Shown one piece after another: positions 36,534-45,250 of a DNA stretch of 64,000 nt (within the stretch, counting starts at the first letter, position 1; every line of letters begins with the position of its first letter). The notes below the pieces were generated by a model that searched no databases, was not told the origin of the DNA, and saw nothing but the letters and a program-made list of their open reading frames with translations. This DNA comes from Actinomyces haliotis (GTDB taxonomy: Bacteria; Actinomycetota; Actinomycetes; Actinomycetales; Actinomycetaceae): the NCBI RefSeq assembly GCF_015355765.1, contig NZ_JACWNA010000019.1, positions 1-64,000 of the forward strand, given 5' to 3'. The position numbers were made by a program, and so were the translations under genes.

Positions 36534-36994
36534 GGAAGCTTTGCCCACACGGCCCTGTGCCTAGTCGGCCCGGCCATCTACGCTTGGTCCATGCCCCCAA
36601 CGGCCGAGAGTCTTCTACGACGCGATGCGCTCCGTGTCCATCGCGCCGAGATTGACGCCTTGCTCGCAGCGTATGGAGCCTCGACCCCCCGGCTCTTTGG
36701 CTCGACCGCACGGGGTACGGCTAACCGAGGTTCGGACGTTGACCTACTCGTGGAACTCAACGGGGGAACGGGCAATCCGCTCATGCGCGTCGCGGGGCTG
36801 AGTGAGGAGCTCAGCGACTTGCTGGGAGTTCGAGTCGACGTCGTCGCACCTGAACTGCTCCGCGACGGGGTCTCAGACGCGGCACTGGCTGACGCGAGGC
36901 CGCTGTGAGCCGCTCCGACGAGCCAATGGCCCAGGACGTCCTCGGTTGGGGCAAGCCCGTCGGCGCCGTCGTCGGGCTCGAGGGCTGACGAAGG
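36474..36994 (+). repeat. Imperfect ~65-bp direct repeat flanking the MNT gene
   Basis: Copy 1 (36474-36539) is the 3' end of the asparaginase gene. Copy 2 (36929-36994) starts at an ATG (36926) and encodes MAQDVLGWGKPVGAVVGLEG before a stop. The copies differ at about six positions. Between them lies only the MNT-domain gene. The layout is what results when DNA integrates into a gene's 3' end while supplying a replacement end, or when a duplicated asparaginase gene has been mostly deleted. Confidence 0.85.
36591..36908 (+). CDS. MNT-domain nucleotidyltransferase
   Basis: This 105-aa minimal nucleotidyltransferase carries the active-site signature GSTARGTANRGSDVDLLVEL, in which the GS and the DxD pair bind metal and nucleotide. 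Stand-alone MNT proteins often act as antitoxins that AMPylate a HEPN toxin (the MntA-HepT type), but no HEPN gene follows: the next sequence is the asparaginase-end duplicate. TACGCT (36579-36584) lies six bases before the ATG, with no ribosome-binding site. It is either an orphan antitoxin or a relic of a larger insertion. Confidence 0.8.
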   Translation: MPPTAESLLRRDALRVHRAEIDALLAAYGASTPRLFGSTARGTANRGSDVDLLVELNGGTGNPLMRVAGLSEELSDLLGVRVDVVAPELLRDGVSDAALADARPL

Positions 36995-37015
36995 CGCCGA
37001 GGCGTAGCGCCCGGC

Positions 37016-38071
37016 TCAGTCGAGGAGCCCCGCCTCCACCATGGTCCGGCCGGCCGCGATGACCGCCTCACGGCCCGGACGCTGCTCCCAGCCGAGGACC
37101 CGCGTCGCCTTCTCGTGCGAGGCCCGCCGCTCGTAGCCGAGGTCGGCTGCGTTCGCCCGCATCTCCGTGCTCGCCAGCCCGGCCGCGCGCATCACCCAGC
37201 CCGGCATCGAGCGCCGCGGAACCTTGCGCGCCGCCGGGCCCAGCGTGACGCGCAGCAGCCGCGCGATCTCCGCCATCGGCAGCGCCGGACCATCGCTGAG
37301 CAGGAAGCGCTCGCCCGCGGCCTGCAGCGACTCGAGCGCGAGGACGTGCGCCTCGGCGACGTCGCGCACGTCGACGATCGGCATCCGGATGTCCGGCGTC
37401 GCCGGCACCCGGCCCGTCAGCAGCATCCGCACGACACCGTTCGACCCCGTCACGCTCGGCCCCATGGCCGGGCCCATGACCGCCGTCGGCAGCATCGTGA
37501 CGAGCTCGAGCCCCGCGCCCTCACCGCGCACGAAGCCCCAGGCCGCCTGCTCCGCGAGCGTCTTCGAACGGCCGTAGGCGTCCGTGCCCGGGCCGTCGAG
37601 AACCGTCCAGTCGTCCTCGGTGAAGACGTGCTCGTCGTGCGGGTGGCCTCACGCGACCGCGTGGAAGGCGCTCGTGAGCACCACCCGCCGCACGCCGGCG
37701 TCGTCGGCCGCGCGCAGCACACGCAGCGCGCCCTCCCGGGCGGGCCGGATGACCGCGTCCTCGTCCTCGACGTGCCCCGGCGCGACCGGAGACGCGACGT
37801 GGAAAACGCCGGTGACGCCCGCCATCGCCCCGGACCAGCCGGCGTCGGAGAGCGGGTCCGCGGCGACGACCTCGAAGGTGCCCTGGTCCGTGAGGCCGGC
37901 CTCACCGAGCCAGCCGCGCATCGCCTCCTCGCGCGCGAGGGAGCGGACGGTGGTCCGGACCCGGTAGCCCGCCCGCGCGAGCCGAAGGACGCAGTGGCCG
38001 GCGATGAACCCCGAACCGCCCGTGACGAGGACGGCGCCGCGCTGGGCGTTGGTTGCGGAGGAGGCCGTCAT
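37016..38071 (-). pseudogene. NAD(P)-dependent epimerase/dehydratase gene with in-frame TGA
   Basis: Read from ATG at 38071, the frame encodes an extended short-chain dehydrogenase (dihydroflavonol-reductase-like): GAVLVTGGSGFIAGH is the NAD(P) loop, followed by FHVASPVAPGH and VVLTSAFHAVA. A TGA at 37651-37649 then interrupts it. The same frame continues GHPHDEHVFTEDDW, a DAYGRSK motif with the catalytic Tyr and Lys, and MLPTAVMGPA, to the end at 37016. Total length would be 351 codons, normal for the family. A single nonsense base change (the expected residue here is usually Tyr) most likely inactivated it; sequencing error is the alternative. Confidence 0.8.
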
Positions 38072-38308
38072 GGCGCGCATCCTCGCACCTCGGTTCCCGG
38101 ACGACTGCACAGCTCGGCACCGACGTCCCGACCGAGCCCACCGTCAAGGCCACCGAGCCGAGCCTCGACGACGCAGCGAACGTCACGGCCGACTCCTTCA
38201 GCTACGGCGGACCCGGCACCGGGAGCTGCCAGAAGAAGTGAGTGACGACGGCGGTCCCGTGCACGGCGAGGCGCCGCCCTTCCGATTGCGTTGACCTTCG
38301 GCACTTCG
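38072..38308 (+). other. Possible 3' gene remnant upstream of the toxin-antitoxin pair
   Basis: Between the divergent epimerase gene and the toxin-antitoxin operator one plus-strand frame ends in ADSFSYGGPGTGSCQKK (stop near 38241). Its Thr/Asp/Pro-rich sequence resembles a secreted or lipoprotein tail rather than random coding. No start or domain is recognisable, so at most it is the end of a lost gene. Confidence 0.25.
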
Positions 38309-38327
38309 TGGTATCAGCTTGATACCA
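38309..38327 (+). promoter_or_regulatory. Palindromic operator of the RHH/Doc module
   Basis: TGGTATCA GCT TGATACCA is a perfect 8-bp inverted repeat with a 3-bp centre. It overlaps the presumed -10 hexamer TACCAT (38323-38328), which lies six bases before the antitoxin ATG, so bound antitoxin would block transcription: the expected autoregulation of a toxin-antitoxin operon. Confidence 0.75.
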
Positions 38328-38334
38328 TCGCGGC

Positions 38335-38538
38335 ATGGCCATGACACTCCGCCTCGACCCCGAGCAGGACCAGCTTCTTCAGGAGCTCGCTGACGCACAG
38401 GGCGTCTCCAAGCAGGAGGCTGCCAGCCGCGCGATCGTCGAGACCGCGCAGCGCCACCTTCACTCCGCTCGCGTCTCGGAGCTCTCCGCACAGGCCCGCG
38501 AGAGGTACGCCGACGTCCTGCGGCGGCTGGGCGAGTGA
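38335..38538 (+). CDS. Ribbon-helix-helix antitoxin (CopG/Arc type)
   Basis: This 67-aa protein has a beta strand (MTLRLDPEQDQ) followed by two helices with a turn (LLQELADAQGVSKQEAASRAIV), the ribbon-helix-helix DNA-binding fold. The remaining C-terminal tail (about residues 40-67) would wrap the toxin. It is the first gene of a two-gene module and its stop overlaps the toxin GTG start. The first ATG (38335) is used because TACCAT sits exactly six bases upstream; a second ATG two codons later is possible. Confidence 0.85.
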   Translation: MAMTLRLDPEQDQLLQELADAQGVSKQEAASRAIVETAQRHLHSARVSELSAQARERYADVLRRLGE

Positions 38539-38909
38539 ACGTCACCTACCTCGACCTGGAGGACCTCCTGGCCCTGGCCGAGGACCTCGGCGTGCTCCAG
38601 GTGAGGGACGTCGGGCTCCTCGCCTCGGCCTCACAGCGCCCAGCCACCACCCTGTACGGTGAGGCCGCGTATCCGGCGCTCGCGGACAAGGCGGCTGTCG
38701 TCCTCGAGTCGATCGTTCGCAACCACCCACTCGTCGACGGCAACAAGAGGCTCGGCTGGCTCGCGACCGTCGTGTTCCTGGGGCTCAACGGGGTTGATCT
38801 CGACATCGCTGATGACGACGCCTACGACCTGGTCATCTCTGTCGCCGAGGGACGGCGGTCGTGGCAGGAGACCGCGCAGTGGCTCCGAGAGCGTGGCGTC
38901 ACCGGCTGA
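38535..38909 (+). CDS. Doc-type (Fic fold) toxin
   Basis: This 124-aa death-on-curing family protein has the short Fic motif HPLVDGNKR at 64-72 (HxFxxGNKR-type). P1 Doc phosphorylates elongation factor Tu and stops translation, and the motif residues needed (His64, Asp68, Asn70, Lys71, Arg72) are present. The N-terminal LDLEDLLALAEDLG and LYGEAAYP blocks also match Doc. It starts GTG in overlap with the antitoxin stop. Pairing of Doc with an RHH antitoxin rather than Phd is less common but known. Confidence 0.87.
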   Translation: MNVTYLDLEDLLALAEDLGVLQVRDVGLLASASQRPATTLYGEAAYPALADKAAVVLESIVRNHPLVDGNKRLGWLATVVFLGLNGVDLDIADDDAYDLVISVAEGRRSWQETAQWLRERGVTG

Positions 38910-39016
38910 CTGCCGCCCGCCCCGTCGCCCACTTGCGGATGCAAAACTGTGTCCACGGACCGTCGAACTGACCTGCGCCCTCCTCCGACATCACCCGTCT
39001 GACAGAGAGGTCAGTC

Positions 39017-39976
39017 ATGGCCCTGTACGAAGTCCCCTTCGCGTCCGCCAACGGCCGCGACGAGATCCAGGCCTGGATCCACACCCCAGCCACCACCCCG
39101 CGCGCCGCGGTCCAGATCGTCCACGGACTCGGCGAGCACTTCTGCCGCTACCAGCACCTCATCACAACGCTCCTCGACGCCGGCTACGTCGTCACCGGCG
39201 ACGACCACGCCGGCCACGGCCGCACCGCCATGGTCTCCGGCGTCTGGCAGGACGCCGGAGAGGACGGCGCCCGCGTCGTCGTCGAGGACGAGCAGCACCT
39301 GCACGAGATCGTCTCCGAGCGGTTCCCCTACCTGCCCTACGTCGTCTTCGGCCACTCCCTGGGCTCGATGATCGCGCGCGCCCTGGCCGCCACCCGCCCC
39401 GAGAGGCTCGCCGGCCTGGCGCTAGGAGGCGTCGTCTCCCAGATGAAGGGGCTCGAGAACGAGCAGCTCGTCGCGGCCCTGGAAGCCGCCATCGCCGAGC
39501 GCGGCGGCGACGCCCTCGACTCCGACGGCGTCTCGGCCGGGTTCTTCGAGGGCGTCATGGACCACGACACCGACGTCCAGGGCCCCACCGACTGGGTCGC
39601 CCTCGACCGCGGCGTCGTCGCCGACCACGCGACCGATCCCTTCACCAACTTCGGCGCCCCCATGACGCTGCGCTTCGCCCGCTCCTTCGTCGACATCTAC
39701 CACCAGGTCAACGACCCCGGCTGGTGCGAGTCCCTGCCCGCCACGCTGCCCGTATTGCTCCTCGGCGGCGACCAGGACCCCACCGCCCACTTCGGCGAGG
39801 GCACGTACCACGTGGCCAGCTCGCTGTGGGACCACGGCCTGCGCGACGTGCGCACTCACGTCTACCCGGGCGTGCGCCACGAGCCCCACAACGAGCCGAG
39901 CACCCGCGCCGACGTCGAGGGGGAGATCGTCGCCTTCGTCGAGCACTGCGCGGACAGGGCTGCTGAGCGGGGCTGA
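39017..39976 (+). CDS. Alpha/beta hydrolase (serine aminopeptidase S33 / monoacylglycerol lipase-like)
   Basis: This 319-aa hydrolase shows the oxyanion-hole segment IVHGLGEHFCRYQHL, the DDHAGHGRT block, the nucleophile elbow GHSLGS, a late acid in LLLGGDQDPT and the catalytic His in GVRHEPHNE. The arrangement is that of lysophospholipase/monoacylglycerol lipase relatives; the substrate is unknown and no signal peptide is present. GAGAGG precedes the ATG. It stands alone and converges on the ADP-ribosylglycohydrolase gene. Confidence 0.85.
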   Translation: MALYEVPFASANGRDEIQAWIHTPATTPRAAVQIVHGLGEHFCRYQHLITTLLDAGYVVTGDDHAGHGRTAMVSGVWQDAGEDGARVVVEDEQHLHEIVSERFPYLPYVVFGHSLGSMIARALAATRPERLAGLALGGVVSQMKGLENEQLVAALEAAIAERGGDALDSDGVSAGFFEGVMDHDTDVQGPTDWVALDRGVVADHATDPFTNFGAPMTLRFARSFVDIYHQVNDPGWCESLPATLPVLLLGGDQDPTAHFGEGTYHVASSLWDHGLRDVRTHVYPGVRHEPHNEPSTRADVEGEIVAFVEHCADRAAERG

Positions 39977-40134
39977 GCGACCTTGAGGCGAACGTTAGGC
40001 CCCGGCCAGCGCCACTGCCGCGTGGACCAGGGCTCTTCGTGGCGCGCCGCCGGGCCGAGGACTTGACGTCGCCACGGGTGACGCGCCGTGGACGTCGGTC
40101 CTGCGGCCCTGAGCGATTCGCCCCGGCGGCCGGT

Positions 40135-41223
40135 TCAGTCTCCTAGCCCCGCCAGCGCCGTCGCCCGTGCGAGGTCGCGCAGGTCGGCGGCGCGCCGCTC
40201 CGCGCCGTCCGGGCGGCGCGGCAGGCCGTGGACGGCGTCCGCCCACTCCGCGGGGACGCTGGACGCCCCGAGGTAGGAGCCCGCCATCGCGCCCGCGATC
40301 GCCGCGACAGTGTCCTTGTCCTGCGCGCCCTCCAGCGCGTGGCGCAGAACCGCGCCCATCCAGCGTCGCGCCGTCGCCGCCCGGTCCACGGAGAAGAAGC
40401 CCTCGTCGCGCGCCGAGTAGTTCGCCTCCGTGAAGGCCAGCACCGCCTTGCCGAGCGCGTCCACCGTGAAGCCGTCCGACGCCGGTGCCCCGTTGAGCGC
40501 CCACACGGCCGGGTCGTAGGTGCCGCCGTCGAAAAGCTCGTGCCAGTAGCCCTGACGCTCAGCCGGCAGGAGCTCGATCGCACGCAGGACGGGTGCTCCT
40601 GAGTACGGCATCCCCGACCACTCGGGGCCGGCCACGTTGGCGCGGATGACCTCCGCCTGCAGGACGCAGGAGTCGCCGGCCAGCGGGTCCGCGTGGGTGA
40701 GCTCGGCGACCGCGCGCGCCGCGGCCGCCGTCGCCTCCGGGTCATTGAGGCGCGTCAGCCCCACGATCCCGTTGCGCATGAGGGCACCGTTGCCCGCGGT
40801 GCGACCCGTGGCGGCGTGCAGGGCGACGGCCGCCTCGCGCATCCGCGCAGCGATCCCGGGCTCGTCACGGCTCGCGGCGACGGCGTCGATGACCTGCCTC
40901 GTCTGGGAGCCGACGTCGGTCGCGCCGTCCTCGACCACCCACCGGCACCAGCCCCGCGCGATCTCGTCGAGCGTCTCCTCGCTGGTGAGGTCATCGCCCG
41001 TGGCGGCGACGTCGGCGACGTAGATCGCCATCTGCGTGTCGTCGCTCCACTCGGCCGGGGCGTAGCCCCCGTAGCCGCCACCGAGCATCTCCGGGGCACC
41101 GGTGAGGGGTACGTCGCCGGGCTCGTACGGGACCCCCATCGCGTCCCCGACCGCCTGCGCGAGCAGGACCCCCTCGGCGCGGTCGAGCTGGGAGGGCGTG
41201 AGGGCGGAGTCGGTGGCGACCAT
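40135..41223 (-). CDS. ADP-ribosylglycohydrolase family protein (DraG-like)
   Basis: This 362-aa all-helical hydrolase shows the family's metal-binding landmarks: GVLLAQAVGDAMGVPYE, WSDDTQMAIYVAD (the TDDT-like motif), NGALMRNGIVG and ALEGAQDKDTVAAIAG near the C-terminus. Family members remove ADP-ribose from protein or other targets; the target here is unknown. ATG at 41223 is chosen because TACCCT lies six bases upstream on this strand (41230-41235). It is divergent from hisD, with 140 bases between the two starts. Confidence 0.85.
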   Translation of the reverse strand: MVATDSALTPSQLDRAEGVLLAQAVGDAMGVPYEPGDVPLTGAPEMLGGGYGGYAPAEWSDDTQMAIYVADVAATGDDLTSEETLDEIARGWCRWVVEDGATDVGSQTRQVIDAVAASRDEPGIAARMREAAVALHAATGRTAGNGALMRNGIVGLTRLNDPEATAAAARAVAELTHADPLAGDSCVLQAEVIRANVAGPEWSGMPYSGAPVLRAIELLPAERQGYWHELFDGGTYDPAVWALNGAPASDGFTVDALGKAVLAFTEANYSARDEGFFSVDRAATARRWMGAVLRHALEGAQDKDTVAAIAGAMAGSYLGASSVPAEWADAVHGLPRRPDGAERRAADLRDLARATALAGLGD

Positions 41224-41363
41224 GCCGACAGGGTAGGAGGCATGCCAGGAGAGGATGCGCGGTGCGCGGGCAGGGCGTCCTCGCGTGCCGGGGGCTGCCC
41301 CGTCGTCGGAGCCGTCCCTGAGACCAGTCCGGGTCCCAGCGGCCACGCGGATACGATGCGACC

Positions 41364-42719
41364 ATGCTGAGCCGCATCGACCTGCGCGAGACCGACCTGA
41401 CCGCCCGCGAGCTCGCCGAGGCCCTGCCGCGCGCCGAGCTCGACGTCGCCAAGGCCCTCGACGCCGTCGCCCCCACCATCGAGGACGTCCGCGACCGCGG
41501 CGCCGCCGCCCTGCGCGACGCCGCCGAGCGCTTCGACCACGTCAGCCCCGAGCACCTCCGCGTCCCCGCCGAGGCGATCGAGCAGGCTCTCGAGTCCCTC
41601 GACGCGGACGTGCGCGAGGCCCTCGAGCTCTCCATCGCCCACAACCGCGAGGGGCACACCGCCCAGCTGCCCACCGAGGTGCGCACGGAGATCGTCCGCG
41701 GCGGCGTCATCACCCAGCGCTGGATCCCCGTGCGTCGCGTCGGGCTGTACGTGCCCGGCGGACTCGCCGTCTACCCGAGCTCCGTCGTGATGAACGCCGT
41801 GGCCGCGCAGGTCGCCGGCGTCGAGCAGATCGCCCTGGCCTCCCCGCCGCAGGAGCGCTTCGGCGGCCTGCCCCACCCGACGATCCTCGCCGCCTGCGCC
41901 CTGCTCGGCGTCACCGAGGTCTACGCGGCCGGCGGCGCCCAGGCCATCGCCATGCTCGCCTACGGCGCCAAGGCCGAGAACGACGTCGACCGCGCCGACA
42001 TCACCGCCGCCGGCGGCACCGGCGACGTCCTGTGCGAGCCCGTCGACGTCATCACCGGTCCAGGCAACGTCTACGTCGCCGCCGCCAAGCGCGCCGTGCG
42101 CGGCGTCGTCGGTATCGACGCCGAGGCCGGCCCCACCGAGATCGCCGTCCTCGCCGACGCCACCGCCGACCCCGAGCTCGTCGCCGCCGACCTCCTCAGC
42201 CAGGCCGAGCACGACCCCAACGCCGGCAGCGTCCTCATCACCGACTCGCCCGAGCTCGCCGACGCCGTCGACACCGCCCTCGAGCGCCGCGCCGACGCGA
42301 CCAGGCACACCGAGCGCGTCCACGTCGCCCTCGGTGGGGACCAGTCCGGGATCGTGCTCGTGCGCGACCTCGAGCAGGGGATCGCCGTCGCCGACGCCTA
42401 CGCCGCCGAGCACCTCGAGATCCAGACGGCGGACGCCGCCGCCGTCGCCCACCGCGTCCGGAACGCCGGCGCGATCTTCGTCGGCCCCTACTCACCGGTG
42501 CCGCTCGGCGACTATCTCGCCGGCTCCAACCACGTGCTTCCCACCGGCGGCACGGCTCGCTTCGCCGCGGGTCTCAACGTCATGGCCTTCATCAAGCCCG
42601 TCCAGCTCATCGAGTACTCGGCCGAGGCGCTCGAGTCCGTGACGGACCCGCTCACCGCGCTCGCCGAGTCCGAGGACCTGCCCGCGCACGGCGAGGCCGC
42701 TCGAGCCCGCCGCCGCTGA
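41364..42719 (+). CDS. hisD: Histidinol dehydrogenase
   Basis: This 451-aa zinc enzyme carries out the last two steps of histidine synthesis (histidinol to histidine, NAD-linked). Conserved blocks are [54 protein letters not shown] and [17 protein letters not shown] (41352-41357) lies six bases before the ATG with no Shine-Dalgarno, so it is probably leaderless. Unlike most actinobacteria, where hisD leads hisCBHA, here it is 13 kb away from hisC. Confidence 0.95.
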   Translation: MLSRIDLRETDLTARELAEALPRAELDVAKALDAVAPTIEDVRDRGAAALRDAAERFDHVSPEHLRVPAEAIEQALESLDADVREALELSIAHNREGHTAQLPTEVRTEIVRGGVITQRWIPVRRVGLYVPGGLAVYPSSVVMNAVAAQVAGVEQIALASPPQERFGGLPHPTILAACALLGVTEVYAAGGAQAIAMLAYGAKAENDVDRADITAAGGTGDVLCEPVDVITGPGNVYVAAAKRAVRGVVGIDAEAGPTEIAVLADATADPELVAADLLSQAEHDPNAGSVLITDSPELADAVDTALERRADATRHTERVHVALGGDQSGIVLVRDLEQGIAVADAYAAEHLEIQTADAAAVAHRVRNAGAIFVGPYSPVPLGDYLAGSNHVLPTGGTARFAAGLNVMAFIKPVQLIEYSAEALESVTDPLTALAESEDLPAHGEAARARRR

Positions 42720-42770
42720 GGACACGTCAGCACGTCGCCCTCACAGCACCTCGCCAGCTCACGAGCGTGA

Positions 42771-42819
42771 CGTCGTCGGACGAGCCTGGCACCGACGGCG
42801 CCGTGCTCGTCCGAGGACG
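42771..42819. terminator. Stem-loop between convergent hisD and the membrane-protein gene
   Basis: A 15-bp stem (42771-42785 with 42805-42819, one mismatch) encloses a 19-nt loop containing ACCGACGGCGCC. It could end transcription from both sides. Confidence 0.55.
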
Positions 42820-42885
42820 CCGCGCTCCGGGTGCGCGCGTGCGCGTGCGTCGGGAGACCGGAGCTGCCGTCGGGGGCCGTGGGGG

Positions 42886-44136
42886 TCAGGCCTCGCTCGG
42901 CCGCACACGGGTGCGGAACCGGGCCAGGATCGTGATCGCCAGCGACTGGACCGCCGCTGCCCCGAGGATGAGGAACTGGCTGTAGTACGCCGCGACGACG
43001 TTGACTCCGCCGAGCATGAGGAGCAGGGCGGCGATGCCGAGCTCCGTGCCGGACGTGAGGCGCTCGTCCGAGGCGTCCGGTGACAGACGTCGGATCGCGA
43101 GCCAGGCGAGGACGCCTGCGGCGATCCCGAGCGCGGCCGCGATGGCGGCGAGCGTCCAGGTCGTCGCCGCCGGGTGCTCACCGATCGGGCTGTCGACCCC
43201 GCCGAGGGGGACGGGGCTCATGAGCTGCCACACCGACAGGGCGAGCAGTCCGGGCCCGGCGAGCAGGCAGATGAGCGTGAGCACCACGAGGAGCCCCCGG
43301 CCGAGCCTGCGGGCGCGGCGCAGTGGGAGCGCACGGGCCTCGTGGTCGACGTACCAGGTCATGAGGCGCTGAGACCATGCCGCGTCCTCTCCCTCAGCGA
43401 CGTGCTCGGCCGCCTCGTCGACGGCGTCGCGGAGCCCGGCGACGAGGGAGCCCTGCTGCGCGGAGAGCTCGTCGTCCTCGAGGGCGCTCAGGTGCTTGCG
43501 CGCCTTCGCCAGCTGACCCGCGGTCATCGGCCCGTCGGTCGCGAACTTCATGTCCTCGAGCAGGGCGTAGAGGTTGCCGCGCGTCCCGCGCCTGCTCCTC
43601 AGGTCCACCAGGAGCCCGGCCGCGCCCAGGAGCGCGAGGAGCGTGTAGCACAGGGGCGCGGCCAGCGGGTGGAAGTAGTCGTTGTCCTGGGTGATGAACT
43701 TGCCGATCTCGTCCAGGAAGAGCCCGACGCCGACCCCTCCGAGCACGGCGGCCACAGGGTAGGCCCAGCGGTTGGCGAGGGCGAGGACCAGGGCGAGAGA
43801 GATCATGAGCAGCAGACCGCCCCACACGGCGTGGGCGATGTGGAACTCGCTGCCGCCCACCTGCGGGTACCCGGACAGCGCGAGCGCCACGCGCGTGATG
43901 AGGATCGTGAGCGCGGCGACGCCGGTCATCCCCGCGATGAGGACGCCCGCGCGAGGGCGGGTGAGGGCACGACGCTTGAGCGGCTTGGCCAGCCGGGGGC
44001 CGGTGCTCGTGCGCGATCGATCGCGGTGGCCGCCAGCGTCCCCGGAGCCGTTGGTGGACGGGTTCCCGGATGAGGAGGGGGTGGCGGTGCTGGGCATGTC
44101 AGGCTTTCTGGGTCGGGATGCGGGTGCCTCCGTCAT
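42886..44136 (-). CDS. Conserved membrane protein of unknown function
   Basis: This 416-aa protein has a disordered 60-residue N-terminus. Four or five membrane segments follow (residues about 65-175), including HIAHAVWGGLLLMISLAL and VGVGLFLDEIGKFITQDNDY. A cytoplasmic helical section (about 190-280, Glu/Ala-rich) precedes three more membrane segments. The FLDEIGKF acid-rich patch inside the membrane part is distinctive. No enzyme motif is seen. It follows corA by 48 bases on the same strand, so it may share the transcript. Confidence 0.7.
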   Translation of the reverse strand: MTEAPASRPRKPDMPSTATPSSSGNPSTNGSGDAGGHRDRSRTSTGPRLAKPLKRRALTRPRAGVLIAGMTGVAALTILITRVALALSGYPQVGGSEFHIAHAVWGGLLLMISLALVLALANRWAYPVAAVLGGVGVGLFLDEIGKFITQDNDYFHPLAAPLCYTLLALLGAAGLLVDLRSRRGTRGNLYALLEDMKFATDGPMTAGQLAKARKHLSALEDDELSAQQGSLVAGLRDAVDEAAEHVAEGEDAAWSQRLMTWYVDHEARALPLRRARRLGRGLLVVLTLICLLAGPGLLALSVWQLMSPVPLGGVDSPIGEHPAATTWTLAAIAAALGIAAGVLAWLAIRRLSPDASDERLTSGTELGIAALLLMLGGVNVVAAYYSQFLILGAAAVQSLAITILARFRTRVRPSEA

Positions 44137-44184
44137 AGCCGACGGTCCTGGGAGCGGCCTGGGGCGCTCGGGTCGACGGGGCGA

Positions 44185-45168
44185 TCAGATCCAGTCGTTG
44201 CGGCGCATGAGGGCGTACACGACCGCGGCCGGCACGATGACCAGGATGACGGACCAGATGAAGCCCCCGAGGGTGCCGTTGCCGGGGTAGGGCACGTTCT
44301 GGCCGAACCAGCCGGTCACGAGCGTCGGGATCGAGATGACCGCGGCCCAGCCCGCGAGCTTCTTCATGACGTTGTTGAGCCGCTGGTCCTGGAGCGACAG
44401 GTGCGTCTCGAACACGGACGTGATCATGTCTCGCAGGGACTCGGTCCACTCGGCCGCCCTCAGGGCGTGGTCCGTCAGGTCCGAGTAGTACGGGTCGAGC
44501 TCGCGTACCTCCTCGGGCCTGTGGCGCCAGATGACGTTGATGACCTCACGCATCGGCAGGACGACGCGGCGCAGCGTGACGAGCTTGGTGCGCACGTCGT
44601 AGGCCTGGCGCTGGAACTCGGTGGAGCGTGACTCGGGGGAGAAGAGGTCGTCCTCGAGGTCCTCGATGGCGTCATCGAGCTTCTGGACGGTGTCGAAGTA
44701 GCCGTCGACGATGACGTCGAGGAGGGCGTGGACCAGGGCCGGCGTGCCCAGGCGGAGCAGGTCGCGGTTCGCCTTGATCCGGGACACGACCGTGGCGAGG
44801 CTGAGGGCGTCGCTCGTGCGCACGGTGACGAGGCCGCCGGGGAAGGCGAATCCGGCGACCTTGCTCAGCTCGTCCTCCTCGTCACCGTCGGTGGTGGCGA
44901 ACATGCGCAGGGTCGCGTAGGTGACGAAGTACGTGTAGTCGTCGAGCTGCTGGGCCTTGGCCCGCTCGTGCGGGGCGACGGCGTCCTCGATGGCGTTGCG
45001 GTCGACGCCGAGCTCGTCGGCGAGGACCGCGAGGTCGTCCAGCGTGGGGTGGACGAGGTCCGCCCACAGGAGCATGTCCGGGTCGGCGAGGGCCTCGCTG
45101 ACGCCGGAGATGTCGGTGGGGGCATCCGTGGGGACGCCGTCGCGCCAGGCGAGTGCTCGGAAGGTCAT
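44185..45168 (-). CDS. corA: CorA-family Mg2+/divalent cation channel
   Basis: This 327-aa protein has a cytoplasmic alpha/beta funnel domain, a long helix, and two C-terminal membrane segments (about 265-285 and 298-318). The pore-entry motif usually read GMN appears as GQN in TGWFGQNVPYPG, a common variant in actinobacterial CorA-like channels that may change ion choice. The C-terminus is basic (RRNDWI). ATG at 45168 has CACCAT six bases upstream on this strand (45175-45180). Confidence 0.88.
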   Translation of the reverse strand: MTFRALAWRDGVPTDAPTDISGVSEALADPDMLLWADLVHPTLDDLAVLADELGVDRNAIEDAVAPHERAKAQQLDDYTYFVTYATLRMFATTDGDEEDELSKVAGFAFPGGLVTVRTSDALSLATVVSRIKANRDLLRLGTPALVHALLDVIVDGYFDTVQKLDDAIEDLEDDLFSPESRSTEFQRQAYDVRTKLVTLRRVVLPMREVINVIWRHRPEEVRELDPYYSDLTDHALRAAEWTESLRDMITSVFETHLSLQDQRLNNVMKKLAGWAAVISIPTLVTGWFGQNVPYPGNGTLGGFIWSVILVIVPAAVVYALMRRNDWI

Positions 45169-45250
45169 GAGCGCATGGTGCCACCGCCGCGTCCGCCTGC
45201 TCGTGGTGAGACGGGCGACCGGGGTGTGATGCTCGTCGGGGCGCGCTCGC

